Shown here: one piece after another, positions 1-8,138 of the stretch
How the letters are laid out: each line of letters begins with the position of its first letter
Numbering within the stretch: position 1 is the first letter of the stretch
Assembly: GCA_002474345.1 (NCBI GenBank)
Contig: DKQD01000158.1
Coordinates: 1-35,481, forward strand
Direction: 5' to 3'
Length of the DNA: 35,481 nucleotides
DNA from: Bacteriovoracaceae bacterium UBA7317
GTDB lineage: Bacteria; Bdellovibrionota; Bacteriovoracia; Bacteriovoracales; Bacteriovoracaceae
The notes under the pieces: generated by a model
Seen by the model: only the letters and a program-made list of their open reading frames with translations
Database searches by the model: none
Told to the model about the DNA's origin: nothing
Position numbers and translations under genes: made by a program

Positions 1-53
1 TTAGCTACTTTTTTCTTAGCTACCTTTTTTTTGGCCGCCTTTTTCTTGGCCAT
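1..53 (-). CDS. Lys/Ala-rich basic protein, N-terminus only
   Basis: A reading frame opens at the ATG at 53-51 and runs off the left edge. The 17 complete codons give MAKKKAAKKKVAKKKVA, a regular lysine/alanine pattern. A strong ribosome site (GGGAGG) lies just upstream on the minus strand. Such tracts are typical of histone H1-like or other basic nucleic-acid-binding proteins and of basic tails on ribosome-associated proteins. The family cannot be named from this fragment. Confidence 0.6.
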   Translation of the reverse strand, partial: MAKKKAAKKKVAKKKVA

Positions 54-130
54 AAACCCTCCCTTGGTTCAATTTCTAATTTTTTAACTGATTTCTATCT
101 TATTGTAATAAAAATTTTTGGAAAGTCTTT

Positions 131-148
131 AAAAAAGGCCGCTTTTTT
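131..148 (-). terminator. intrinsic terminator after the 147-827 gene
   Basis: On the minus strand an A6G/CT6 stem (7 bp) closes a CGGC loop and overlaps the stop codon at 149-147. The 3' arm supplies the U tract. The stem is AT-rich, so strength is uncertain. It may also work in the other direction. Confidence 0.45.
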
Positions 149-827
149 AGTGACAGGTATTTCTTTGTTTTATTTTTTGGGGAAGGTCCTCAAGAATAGG
201 CCCCGGTAGATCGATTACAATGGACCTGTCTTTATTTGAAACCCTTAAATAAAATCTAAAGTTATCATCATCATTCACTCTTTCCAGCTCATTTTCAATA
301 AGGTTATCATATTTGTCCTGACCGCCTTCTTTTTGTGGCCCATAAATAGTCATGATTTGTTTGGGTCTCCCTAAAAATTGATGATTATGAAGATCTACCG
401 AAATTTCTCGTTTTTCTTTTACTTTTAACGACATTTTTCTACCGGTGTCTAAAATTTTAAAACCAAGGAAAACTTTATTCCCCCATGAAGGGGGAATTTT
501 TTTAAGCCTTAATTTTGTAAAATAAAGCTCGACACCTCTATCAGAAAGAGAAATGACTGCCGACATAGATAGTTTAAAAGGTTGTTTATCAAAGCATTCA
601 TTAGAAACAGTAAAGACCTCACTGAAGGTTTGGCATGGATGAAAAACCTTTTTAAACCAGTTAAATTTAAGAATACTTTTTGTAGCTGGGCATAAATTAG
701 GAATACTTAAATCCCTTTTGGAAGGGTTGGGGGCCTGGCCAAAAGAATTTGCTGAATAAAAAATAAGAAGAATAGGAATAAAAATGAGCAAGGTTTTTCT
801 AACAAGGTTTTTTGTTTTCGAGTTCAC
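147..827 (-). CDS. exported protein of unknown function, about 226 aa
   Basis: I do not recognise this family. From the GTG at 827 the protein starts with a Lys/Arg-rich n-region, then a strong hydrophobic stretch (LLIFIPILLIFY) ending in SANSFGQ, a typical Sec signal peptide with likely cleavage after SFG or FGQ. The mature part has three cysteines in its first 50 residues and no other predicted membrane span; its alternating pattern suggests beta structure. The frame stays open to a TTG at 914, but that would put about 35 residues before the signal, so GTG 827 is preferred. The AAAGGA before it is unusually close, so the start is uncertain. It follows the 78-codon gene at 877-1113 on the same strand and may be co-transcribed. 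Confidence 0.6.
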   Translation of the reverse strand: MNSKTKNLVRKTLLIFIPILLIFYSANSFGQAPNPSKRDLSIPNLCPATKSILKFNWFKKVFHPCQTFSEVFTVSNECFDKQPFKLSMSAVISLSDRGVELYFTKLRLKKIPPSWGNKVFLGFKILDTGRKMSLKVKEKREISVDLHNHQFLGRPKQIMTIYGPQKEGGQDKYDNLIENELERVNDDDNFRFYLRVSNKDRSIVIDLPGPILEDLPQKIKQRNTCH

Positions 828-876
828 TCCTTTATTATAAAGGAATGCAAAGTGAATTGATAAAGGAACGGTTAAA

Positions 877-1113
877 TTATGAGTTTTGGCAGTGTATTGA
901 AGCTTTTTCAACAAATTGGAGGAGGGGCATGCTGTCTATACCCTGAATCATCTTATATTTGCAGAGGTCTTTCCCTGTCGTCACAAATAAGAACTGTTTA
1001 GAAGTAAAAACGGCCCCTACATTCATGGCCCAGTCTCTCAATCCATCAGGGTTTGTGATGTACTCACGGCAATAATTTAGATAAATTTCGAGAGCATTAT
1101 TCTTGTTTTTCAT
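877..1113 (-). CDS. small protein of unknown function, 78 aa
   Basis: The ATG at 1113 is chosen over an upstream GTG at 1128 because GGAG sits 6 bases before it. The product is soluble-looking, with no signal peptide or membrane span, and begins MKNKNNALEIYLNY. It has three cysteines and a mixed helical/strand pattern. I do not recognise a family. It stops about 50 bases before the preferred start of the exported protein at 147-827, so the two could form one transcript. It is accepted as a gene because of the ribosome site and the lack of a competing frame. Confidence 0.5.
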   Translation of the reverse strand: MKNKNNALEIYLNYCREYITNPDGLRDWAMNVGAVFTSKQFLFVTTGKDLCKYKMIQGIDSMPLLQFVEKASIHCQNS

Positions 1114-1216
1114 AGTCTTCTCCAGCACATCTAACTACATTTTAAAAAAAAATAAATGAATTTTTACGTGGTTGTGGGGCCAAACACAAGGATAGTTCGG
1201 AACATATGGGAATTCG

Positions 1217-1249
1217 GAAAAGGGGAAGGGTTAACTCCTTCCCCTTTTC
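1217..1249 (-). terminator. strong hairpin terminator after the collagen-like gene
   Basis: A 13-bp perfect stem (GAAAAGGGGAAGG paired with CCTTCCCCTTTTC) with a 7-base loop lies 25 bases past the stop of the 1274-2629 gene. The UUUU is within the distal arm on the minus strand. The symmetry means it could also stop transcription coming from the left. Confidence 0.7.
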
Positions 1250-1273
1250 TAATACTGGAAGTGGGGGGACTTA

Positions 1274-2629
1274 TTACTTTTTTATTACTTCCAGGGGTCT
1301 TCCTTTTGATTTTTTAAGAGAAAAAGGTCCAACTTTCATCATATTAGTTTTAAATGTCCTTTTGATCCTTAAGGTGATTGATGTTTTCTTTTTAAAGGAT
1401 TTTGGCCTTACTGGAAGCTGGCCGACTCTTAGGTGGATAGAATCTCCTACAAATTCAATTAAATTTTCAGGTACTTTTCCTTTAAAGTATTCCCAATAAT
1501 CATCTTCAAGTCGCCAATTCGTATCAATAAAAAATTCAGTTTTAACAAACCCACCGAGGCCCTCAAAATCTTTTATTATCAAGGTTGTGTCCTCTCCTCG
1601 AAGTTCCATTGAGACAGGTAATATTTTGGAAAGGTCTTTGAGAGAGACCATATTTGAAATGACAACTTCTTTTTGGTCTTCATCAATTCTTTTTTCATAA
1701 GAATCGACCCAAAAATTTTGGGGAAATTGGTAAGATGTATTGTTATTAAGAGAAACTTTTATTAAATGATCCTTTAAAACCTCTTCAGGTGTTCTTTGGG
1801 CCTCCCACCTAAAAGTAATGAGTTTTTCAACCCTTTTAACAAATGAAAGATAATCATTTGAAACAATAGAATTGGGGTGAATAAGGTTTAAAAGTCCCCT
1901 TCTTCGTTCCCAAATATTTTGTGATAGCCTAAGGCTTCGGTCGAAACTTGATGCTCCTACCATGAGTGACCTTCTGACTGGCTTGAGAGGAGTTTCGCTT
2001 TTTATAAGTTTAGCAACACCCAAAGATCCATTTTGGCCATTTTGTCCTGGTCTTCCCATTTTGCCTCTCTCACCTGCAAAACATTGAAAGTCTCTATAAA
2101 AAACTTTTCCATTTCGATCTTTATAGCGGACTCTCCAGGCCCTGTAGGTGCAAAAACAGGGTCTTCCTCCTTCAGCTCCTCTTCCTCCAAAAGAGCCTCG
2201 TCCTCCTTCTGCATCGATATTTATATTGGCAAGCTGATCGATGTTTGTATAATAAACGGTTGTATTGCCTCCGTTACCACCATTTCCTCCTTTACCTCCA
2301 TATCCGCCGGTTCCACCACTGGCGCCCACCATATTCCATTCACCTCTTCTTTGCCAGCAATTGAAACCATCATTACCTCTACCACCATCTCTGCCTGGAG
2401 ATCCATCTCCTCCTCTCAGTCTTAAATAGATTTTTTCTCCAGTTGCTTCCACGACAACATTTCTACCATTTTGTCCCTTTACTCCTTGTTGCCCATTAAA
2501 ACCTGTTTTTCCAGTACTCCCAAACTTAACCCATTGAGAGTAAGAGTTTTGGACAAAGCTTAATGATAGTAAGAGGGTCAAAGAAAAAAGAAATATTTTT
2601 TTTCCATTTTGAGACATAGATGCACCCAT
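1274..2629 (-). CDS. exported collagen-like Gly-X-Y protein, 451 aa
   Basis: The start is the ATG at 2629, with AGGAGG 5 bases upstream; the longer frame to 2665 lacks one. Residues 10-31 form a Sec signal peptide ending NSYSQ. Then come five blocks in strict glycine-triplet register: about 37-55, 76-88, 102-121 (mostly GGX), 142-156 and 186-204. Segments carrying cysteines (C91, C158, C160, C183) separate the blocks. From about residue 210 to the end is a globular, non-repetitive region without a recognised domain. Gly-X-Y repeats are the collagen triple-helix signature, and bacterial examples are usually surface-exposed and trimeric. The interruptions and Cys content suggest a cross-linked or bent rod. 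Secretion and surface role are inferred. It appears to be a single-gene unit with its own terminator. Confidence 0.75.
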   Translation of the reverse strand: MGASMSQNGKKIFLFSLTLLLSLSFVQNSYSQWVKFGSTGKTGFNGQQGVKGQNGRNVVVEATGEKIYLRLRGGDGSPGRDGGRGNDGFNCWQRRGEWNMVGASGGTGGYGGKGGNGGNGGNTTVYYTNIDQLANINIDAEGGRGSFGGRGAEGGRPCFCTYRAWRVRYKDRNGKVFYRDFQCFAGERGKMGRPGQNGQNGSLGVAKLIKSETPLKPVRRSLMVGASSFDRSLRLSQNIWERRRGLLNLIHPNSIVSNDYLSFVKRVEKLITFRWEAQRTPEEVLKDHLIKVSLNNNTSYQFPQNFWVDSYEKRIDEDQKEVVISNMVSLKDLSKILPVSMELRGEDTTLIIKDFEGLGGFVKTEFFIDTNWRLEDDYWEYFKGKVPENLIEFVGDSIHLRVGQLPVRPKSFKKKTSITLRIKRTFKTNMMKVGPFSLKKSKGRPLEVIKK

Positions 2630-2741
2630 GATGTCCTCCTTTCTAACATTGAAGAGATCGCTCATTAAAATAGATCGTTAAACTCACACTTTAACAAATT
2701 TTCCGAAAATTAAACTGAAAGTGAAAGTCGGAGAAGTTAAA

Positions 2742-2758
2742 GCCCCTTTAAATGGGGC
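2742..2758 (-). terminator. hairpin after the ATP-grasp gene
   Basis: A 5-bp GCCCC/GGGGC stem with a 7-base AT loop is followed on the minus strand by TTTAACTT, 40 bases past the stop of the ATP-grasp gene. The stem is short and the U tract imperfect. Confidence 0.5.
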
Positions 2759-2797
2759 CTATTATTTTGAAAGTCAGGTTTTTTAAGGAAAAGAAAC

Positions 2798-3844
2798 TTA
2801 AGCAGCGCCCAAGTGACACTGAGGTTGAAAGTGAAGACCTAAGTACAAGATCTTTTCAATAAGATTTGGATAATCAATTCCTCCCCATTTCGCCGCCTTT
2901 GCAAATTCACAATCAGCTGTAATACCAGGGTTTGGATTTATTTCTATAATATAGGGAGTACCGTCTTCTCCCAATCTAATGTCCAATCGGGCGTATCCAT
3001 TTAACTTAAGCTCTTTAAAACTTTTAAGAGCGATTTTTTGAATATACTTTTCTTCCAAATGCTGTAGTTTAGCTTTTTTACTTTTGATCCCTTTTTTCTT
3101 TTGATATTTTGGATTCCATTTAGCATTTGGCGTATAAATCTCATTAAGTGGTTCGTTGGATTTATTGAAAGTCACTTCGCATACAGGTAATACCTCTGGT
3201 CGGTCGTTTCCTAAAACTCCTACGCTCAGCTCTCTGCCAATGATAAATTCTTCAACTATGGCGTCGGTTTGAAGTTTTTTATGGATATAATCTAGTCTTT
3301 CAGAAAGCTGTTTATTATTTTTAACAATAGAGGATTGAGAAAGTCCATAACTGGATTCTTCTGAAAGGCATTTAACAATAAGGGGGAATTTAAGCTCGTT
3401 TAAGTCTTTTTTGTGAGGGGTTTTTCCTCTAAGGCATATAAAAAATTTGGGGGTTGGCAATTGGTGGTAATGTAAAATTTTTTTTGCAAGTCCTTTATCT
3501 CTTGCCAATGTTAAACCTCGTGGGTTGCAACCTGTGTAGGGAATACCTTTTAATTCAAGAAAGCTAGCTAGGTGAGGTTCATAAAGACGATCTCCTCTAA
3601 AGGTTTCCACCATGTTAAAAATGAGATTAGGGTTTATTTCATGGATGGCCTCATCAAGTTTGTTTAAATCATCACTAAGCCCAAAAGGAAAGGCCCTATG
3701 GCCTAAATCTTTTAATGCCTTTAAAACATCGTATTCTGTGATCCAGGGGGTTTTGTCTCTATTAAGGCGCCCCCGTGTAGAGTTTCTTTTTTTGGGGACA
3801 AGGAAATCATGCATGAGAACGAGGATATTAAACCTTTTTTTCAC
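2798..3844 (-). CDS. ATP-grasp ligase, D-Ala-D-Ala-ligase-like, 348 aa
   Basis: The fold is that of the D-alanine-D-alanine ligase branch of ATP-grasp enzymes, which form an amide bond through an acyl-phosphate. Visible motifs: the N-terminal domain with TGCNPRGLTLARDKGLAKKI (about 104-123), the ATP-binding lysine in PLIVKC (K158), VEEFIIGREL (197-206), the metal-binding RLDIR (286-290) and EINPNPG (301-307). The start is the GTG at 3844, because it overlaps the stop of the upstream metallopeptidase as GTGA with AGGA 7 bases before; the open frame further upstream is antisense-free but lies inside the neighbour. It is unlikely to be the housekeeping Ddl, given its partner and a basic insert near 245-258. 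The substrate is unknown; a peptide or amino-acid ligase is the safe reading. Confidence 0.8.
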   Translation of the reverse strand: MKKRFNILVLMHDFLVPKKRNSTRGRLNRDKTPWITEYDVLKALKDLGHRAFPFGLSDDLNKLDEAIHEINPNLIFNMVETFRGDRLYEPHLASFLELKGIPYTGCNPRGLTLARDKGLAKKILHYHQLPTPKFFICLRGKTPHKKDLNELKFPLIVKCLSEESSYGLSQSSIVKNNKQLSERLDYIHKKLQTDAIVEEFIIGRELSVGVLGNDRPEVLPVCEVTFNKSNEPLNEIYTPNAKWNPKYQKKKGIKSKKAKLQHLEEKYIQKIALKSFKELKLNGYARLDIRLGEDGTPYIIEINPNPGITADCEFAKAAKWGGIDYPNLIEKILYLGLHFQPQCHLGAA

Positions 3845-4866
3845 ATAATAATCCTGTGATGCCCTCCTTGGATGATTGTATTTACCTGGGTAGCTAGTAC
3901 TTTGGCCAAGTAATGAGGCCTTTTTGTAGCTGTAGGATGAATGGTCCATTTTAGCCTATCACAATCAGTTATGAACAAGTCCAAAGCCTGATTGACCCGG
4001 TATAAATATTGGTCGGTTTCTTGTTTGATAACTTGACTGATAAACTTCTTATTTTCTTTAATCACAGCTGATGCTAAAGGATTTTTATTTGTTGGTTTCT
4101 TTTTTAAAAAGAGCGGCTTTTCAGTTTTAGGTAAAGTGATGCTTCTTTTTGGAAAAAGACGGTCCCTCTTCTGCTCAAGGTATTCCCTCAAAGTAAGGGA
4201 GATGTCCTCCAAGTTGTGGGGCATTTCTTCGTTTTCTAAAAGTGGTTTTTGATTTTTAACTTTTTTCTTTAAATTATCATTTATGAACTTAAGTTTCTTA
4301 AGTGCGGGCCATCCCTTATATTCTTTTTTCCAATTCGAGTTTGGCGTCAGCCATACGGCAAATGTCTCGGCCCAGTCTTCGTCTGGGTGACTTTGGGCAT
4401 AGCCATCTTCAATGTGACGAACGTAAGACTTAGAGTAGCGCCTATATTCATAAGCTTCAGGGTAGGGCCTATTACTATCACCAAATAAATCAGTTCTTTG
4501 AGTAGAGTTTCGAAGATTGTAAGCATTATCTAAAACATGTGCCATCTCATGTCTTGCAAGCTTCATAAACCAATCATCAGTTCCGCCTTCCATTTCTCCA
4601 ACATAAAGCTCTTCTAACTTTTTTAACCGGGGGTGAAGAAGAGTAAAGGGGATGGCAAAGGTGGTTGTTCCATCAGCACAAAACCAATCATCGGAAAGGT
4701 AAACCTTTGGTTTGAGCCGAATCCCTTTTAACTCAAGCTCCTTTGAGAGCTTGTTAATGAGAACCATTAGAGGGTGATTTTCTAAAGAAAGGCCAAGCTT
4801 CGAAACAGGTGTTTCCAAAAGTAGTTGATCGCTAAGATGGGCCCATGATTCTTTTTGTTTTGCCAT
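3841..4866 (-). CDS. putative zinc metallopeptidase (HExxH), 341 aa
   Basis: Residues 106-110 read HEMAH, the zincin HExxH site, in the context LARHEMAHVLDNAY. Downstream, HPDEDWAETFAVWL (about 160-173) supplies a likely third zinc ligand and resembles the putative zinc-binding metallopeptidase family (Peptidase_Mx type). There is no signal peptide, so it is probably cytoplasmic. The C-terminal third is lysine-rich and helical. The stop codon overlaps the GTG of the ATP-grasp ligase, so translation of the two is coupled and they probably act in one pathway: one enzyme cutting, the other forming, a peptide-like bond. That pathway is inference. Family assignment rests on motifs seen by eye. Confidence 0.7.
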   Translation of the reverse strand: MAKQKESWAHLSDQLLLETPVSKLGLSLENHPLMVLINKLSKELELKGIRLKPKVYLSDDWFCADGTTTFAIPFTLLHPRLKKLEELYVGEMEGGTDDWFMKLARHEMAHVLDNAYNLRNSTQRTDLFGDSNRPYPEAYEYRRYSKSYVRHIEDGYAQSHPDEDWAETFAVWLTPNSNWKKEYKGWPALKKLKFINDNLKKKVKNQKPLLENEEMPHNLEDISLTLREYLEQKRDRLFPKRSITLPKTEKPLFLKKKPTNKNPLASAVIKENKKFISQVIKQETDQYLYRVNQALDLFITDCDRLKWTIHPTATKRPHYLAKVLATQVNTIIQGGHHRIIM

Positions 4867-4969
4867 GCGTTGTTTGTAGTGGATTGAGGGGCCAGTTTCA
4901 ACTAACGGTGTAATATTTTCAAGGAAATAAGGCCAGTTAGATTCTATTTATATTAGTAAAAACAAGTAG

Positions 4970-7678
4970 TTAGATGATTATAGGAATTTTAAAAATAAAG
5001 GTTGTTCCCTCGTCTAATTTGGAGAGGACCTCAACTTTTCCACCTATGTTTTTGGTCTCGTCATATAATGCATCAAGGCCAATTCCCCGTCCTGAGAGGC
5101 CCGTGGTTTCTTCTTTTGTTGAAAGGCCTTGGATAAAGATAAGTTGAAGGGCCTCTTTGTCACTCAGTTTTTGGAGTTCTTCATGACTCCTTCTTCCCAT
5201 TTTGTAAACACTATCCCTGACAACAGCTGGGTGAATACCAACACCATCGTCTTTAAAAAGCATTTCAATGATACCATCTTCTTTTTCTGAGAAGCTTATG
5301 GTGATAAGGCCTGTTTCTGATTTATTTTTTTGCTTTCTTGTCTTGGGGTCTTCTAGTCCGTGATCAACGGCATTTCTAAAAAGGTGAATGCAACTTGAGA
5401 AGAAACCAGTATATTTGGAAAGGTCGACCCTAATATTGCATTCTTCAAGAATAATATTGACCTTTTTATCATGTTGTTCAGCGAGTTCTCTGGTTGATTG
5501 AATATAAGCTCTAAGACCTGAAGAAAAGGTTTTGAGGATAAACCTTTCATTAAAGTTTCTTAAAAAGTCGTTAAGGCCTTCATAAATATACTTTTTAACC
5601 TCATGGGACCTCATTTGTTGGGAGTCAGTAAATGATTTTGCTGTTAAGTTGGCCGCTTTTACCAGTTGCTGGTTTTCTTTTAAAAATACACCTAATATTT
5701 TTTCAAGTTCTGAAACCTTTTTTAGAATAACCTCTCTGTCAGGTTTCTCATTTTTTAAAAGATATTCCTCGAAGGTATGAATAAAGTTGCTTACTGAAAT
5801 AATTTTGAAGTTTGAAAAGCGGGCCTTTAGAGTATGAACCAATCTAAATAACGTTTCTTCTAAGGGAATTTTTCTTTGATATAGTAAAGCGTCTAAAAAT
5901 TCTCTTGTATCATCAATGAGGTCTAGAAAGTGTAGGGGTCTATCGAGGACTAAAAGCATCATTTTAGATTGGTTTTTTTCTAAATCGGCTTTAAGTTCAA
6001 GGTCTCTGACTTTGCTCACGTCAGAAGCTATACAAATAAGTTTATCGACTTTGTTTTTATTGGAATAGATCGGGCGGTATTCGAGCTTTATGTATTGATT
6101 TTCCCTTTTGGTGTAAAAGGAGGGTCCTAAGCCCACGATGTCTTTGAAAAGCATTTTTCCTTGCCAAATATGAAAGCACCACTTATCGAAATGGTCTTTT
6201 TCATTTTGATTGAGGCCTAATATAGTGCTAAAAAGCTTTTTTTCAGTTTGCATATTAAAAAATGTTTGGGTTACTTTGGAGGCACCCTCTTGAACAACTC
6301 CATTTTTGTCTATTACCATAAAGCCTTCCTCGAGGTTTTCAAGAAGGTTTGTAAGGTCTTGATTTTGTCTTGATATTTTTCCAGTTTGAGATTGAACCTC
6401 TTCCCATAAAGTTCTCTTAAGTTTCTGGGAAGTATTGTAGGCTTCTGAAAATTTTAGAGATAAAAGGTAACTTTGGATTAAAATAAAAAAACATAAAATA
6501 TAGGAAAAAATATAGGGCGGCTCTAGAATCTTTTCGTTAACCAGTACATCGTGACCAAACCCAAAAACAATAACGAGTAAACCAGCAAGGAAAACTCTGG
6601 AGTAACCTATATTTAAGTAAGCTGCTTTTATACACTTGGCAGTTACATAAAATAAGTAAAGAGTGGTCAGAGCTTCATAAGTTTTGATAATAAATGGAAG
6701 GGAATAAAAGCTTGCTTGTGCAAAAATTCCAATCAATGAGAAAACTCCCCCGACAATGAGGCCAATCCTAAGGCCTAATGTACCCAGAAAATTGGGGAGG
6801 ATTGATTTTGAAAAGCCATAGAAAAAGGCAGGTGCCAAAAAAACAGAAATAAATTCAATTTTTCTTTCCAGTTCAAAAATTAAAAGACTTGGTTCTCTAA
6901 AGAAAATGGTAAGGGAATAATTAACTCCAAGGAGTCTAAAGAAGAGGAATAGTGAGAAGAGGCCAAAGTAGAGGCTACCAGTGTCTTCTTTTCTTTGAAA
7001 ATAAAGTCCAAAATGGTAAAAGGCCATAATCAGAAGGACGCCAAAGACGAAGAAGTCTCTTAAGTAGCGGACCTTATCTTTTTTTAAAACACCTTCGTAT
7101 GAGTTGAGACCGAGAGAGTAAAAGAGACCACCACTTTTGTAGTGGAAACTAGAGATTTGAATAACGAGGTAACCCCTTTCAGAGCTAGGATTAAATTTGG
7201 CCGGGAAGGATTCAAATCTTGGTATTGTAGTACTTTTTGTTTCTCCAATAACGCCAGCACTGGCCAATAGTGTGCTTTGGTTTTGGTCCACAAAATAAAT
7301 TTTGAAGCTTGTTGTGAGGCCATCTAGGTAAAGTCCAATAGGCTTTTTATTTGCCTTGAGGCCTTTCAATTCAAGAACGTATGTTCCAAAGCCCGAGGGA
7401 GATAGGTTTGAAAAATCTGACCAAAGTCCAGGAACAGGGACTTTTAACATTTTTTTGTTATTTTCTAATAAATCAAATTGAGGTGGAATAAACTTTTTCC
7501 AATAGAAATTCCACCTCCCGTCAAGCTTGATTTCCCCATGAAGTGAGGGGTCCCATCCACTTAAATCAATAGATGCATTTTCATTAACAAGAAACTTTTG
7601 CTCTTTGGCCAAGGCGTCTTTTGGCTTACCAGAGGTAAGGATTAGAATTAAAAAAACAAAAAGAAGAGCCTTAAACAT
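4970..7678 (-). CDS. 7TMR-DISM receptor with PAS-like, HPt-like and CheA-like ATPase parts, 902 aa
   Basis: Order of parts: signal peptide (1-24); periplasmic jelly-roll domain of the DISMED1 type (about 30-195, with GWDPSLHGEIKLDGRWNFYW); seven membrane spans (about 205-410); a coiled-coil linker (410-445); a PAS-like segment (445-560, with RPIYSNKNKVDKLICIASD); a helical HPt-like region with the phospho-acceptor motif VHTLKAR (H615); and a HATPase domain with N box HLFRNAVDHG (765-774), DDGVG (810-814) and GRGIG (863-867). The HTLK and RNAVDHG signatures are of the CheA type rather than ordinary HisKA kinases. There is no CheW-like or receiver domain, so a separate response regulator is expected, and none is adjacent. 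The stimulus is unknown; DISMED1 jelly-rolls are thought to bind carbohydrates. Confidence 0.85.
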   Translation of the reverse strand: MFKALLFVFLILILTSGKPKDALAKEQKFLVNENASIDLSGWDPSLHGEIKLDGRWNFYWKKFIPPQFDLLENNKKMLKVPVPGLWSDFSNLSPSGFGTYVLELKGLKANKKPIGLYLDGLTTSFKIYFVDQNQSTLLASAGVIGETKSTTIPRFESFPAKFNPSSERGYLVIQISSFHYKSGGLFYSLGLNSYEGVLKKDKVRYLRDFFVFGVLLIMAFYHFGLYFQRKEDTGSLYFGLFSLFLFFRLLGVNYSLTIFFREPSLLIFELERKIEFISVFLAPAFFYGFSKSILPNFLGTLGLRIGLIVGGVFSLIGIFAQASFYSLPFIIKTYEALTTLYLFYVTAKCIKAAYLNIGYSRVFLAGLLVIVFGFGHDVLVNEKILEPPYIFSYILCFFILIQSYLLSLKFSEAYNTSQKLKRTLWEEVQSQTGKISRQNQDLTNLLENLEEGFMVIDKNGVVQEGASKVTQTFFNMQTEKKLFSTILGLNQNEKDHFDKWCFHIWQGKMLFKDIVGLGPSFYTKRENQYIKLEYRPIYSNKNKVDKLICIASDVSKVRDLELKADLEKNQSKMMLLVLDRPLHFLDLIDDTREFLDALLYQRKIPLEETLFRLVHTLKARFSNFKIISVSNFIHTFEEYLLKNEKPDREVILKKVSELEKILGVFLKENQQLVKAANLTAKSFTDSQQMRSHEVKKYIYEGLNDFLRNFNERFILKTFSSGLRAYIQSTRELAEQHDKKVNIILEECNIRVDLSKYTGFFSSCIHLFRNAVDHGLEDPKTRKQKNKSETGLITISFSEKEDGIIEMLFKDDGVGIHPAVVRDSVYKMGRRSHEELQKLSDKEALQLIFIQGLSTKEETTGLSGRGIGLDALYDETKNIGGKVEVLSKLDEGTTFIFKIPIII

Positions 7679-8138
7679 TGTTTGTCACCACTTTAATTAC
7701 CTCATCGGAGAAAAAGGCGTTTTCAATACAAGTTTTTAAGCAATTAAAGCTACTTAAACTCTTTTTTTAGATCGTTAAGGGGAGCTTATTTTGTAAAAAA
7801 ACCGTACCTTTTTAGTAACTAATCCAAAAGGTCAAATAACTGTGCCAAGTATCTAAATTTACAATCAACGTCTAAGGATGGTTAATTCTTAGTTCCCACC
7901 TTTTTTTTATGTTAGAAGGAAATAAATGAATCAAGAGAAATACCCAAGAGAAATAATTACCTTAAATTTGCTTCAGTTTGGTTAAAGTGCTCAAGGGTTT
8001 TAAAATAAAATATGAGAAGTTCTTTTCAAAAGAGTTGGTTGATTTGATGTTTTCATCTTTTGATTTGGGCGAATTTACAACTGGCCCATAGGGCTTAAAA
8101 TATAAGTGTGGGTACTTGAGATAAGGAATTTTAAATTT
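7679..8138. other. 460-bp intergenic region between divergent genes
   Basis: This AT-rich stretch separates the receptor kinase (leftward) from the PQQ dehydrogenase (rightward), so it should hold both promoters. I see no unambiguous -35/-10 pair or long palindrome. Its only coding-like content is a short frame at 7926-7985 with a good ribosome site and a continuation in another frame to 8091, listed separately. Confidence 0.6.
7926..7985 (+). CDS. possible 19-codon ORF with continuation in the +1 frame
   Basis: The ATG at 7926 is preceded by AGAAGGA with 5-base spacing. The frame gives MNQEKYPREIITLNLLQFG and stops at TAA 7983-7985. In the +1 frame, coding-like sequence goes on from about 7972 to a TAG at 8089-8091 (for example FFSKELVDLMFSSFDLGEF). 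It could be a leader peptide, a gene remnant broken by a frameshift, or chance. No function can be assigned. Confidence 0.25.
   Translation: MNQEKYPREIITLNLLQFG

Noticed and set aside
1206..1499. 97-codon plus-strand ORF
   Set aside because: It lies antisense to the 3' end of the collagen-like gene and crosses its terminator; no ribosome site and low-complexity product.
2033..2425. 130-codon Ser-rich plus-strand ORF
   Set aside because: It is the complement of the Gly-X-Y coding region; the serine richness is the shadow of glycine codons.
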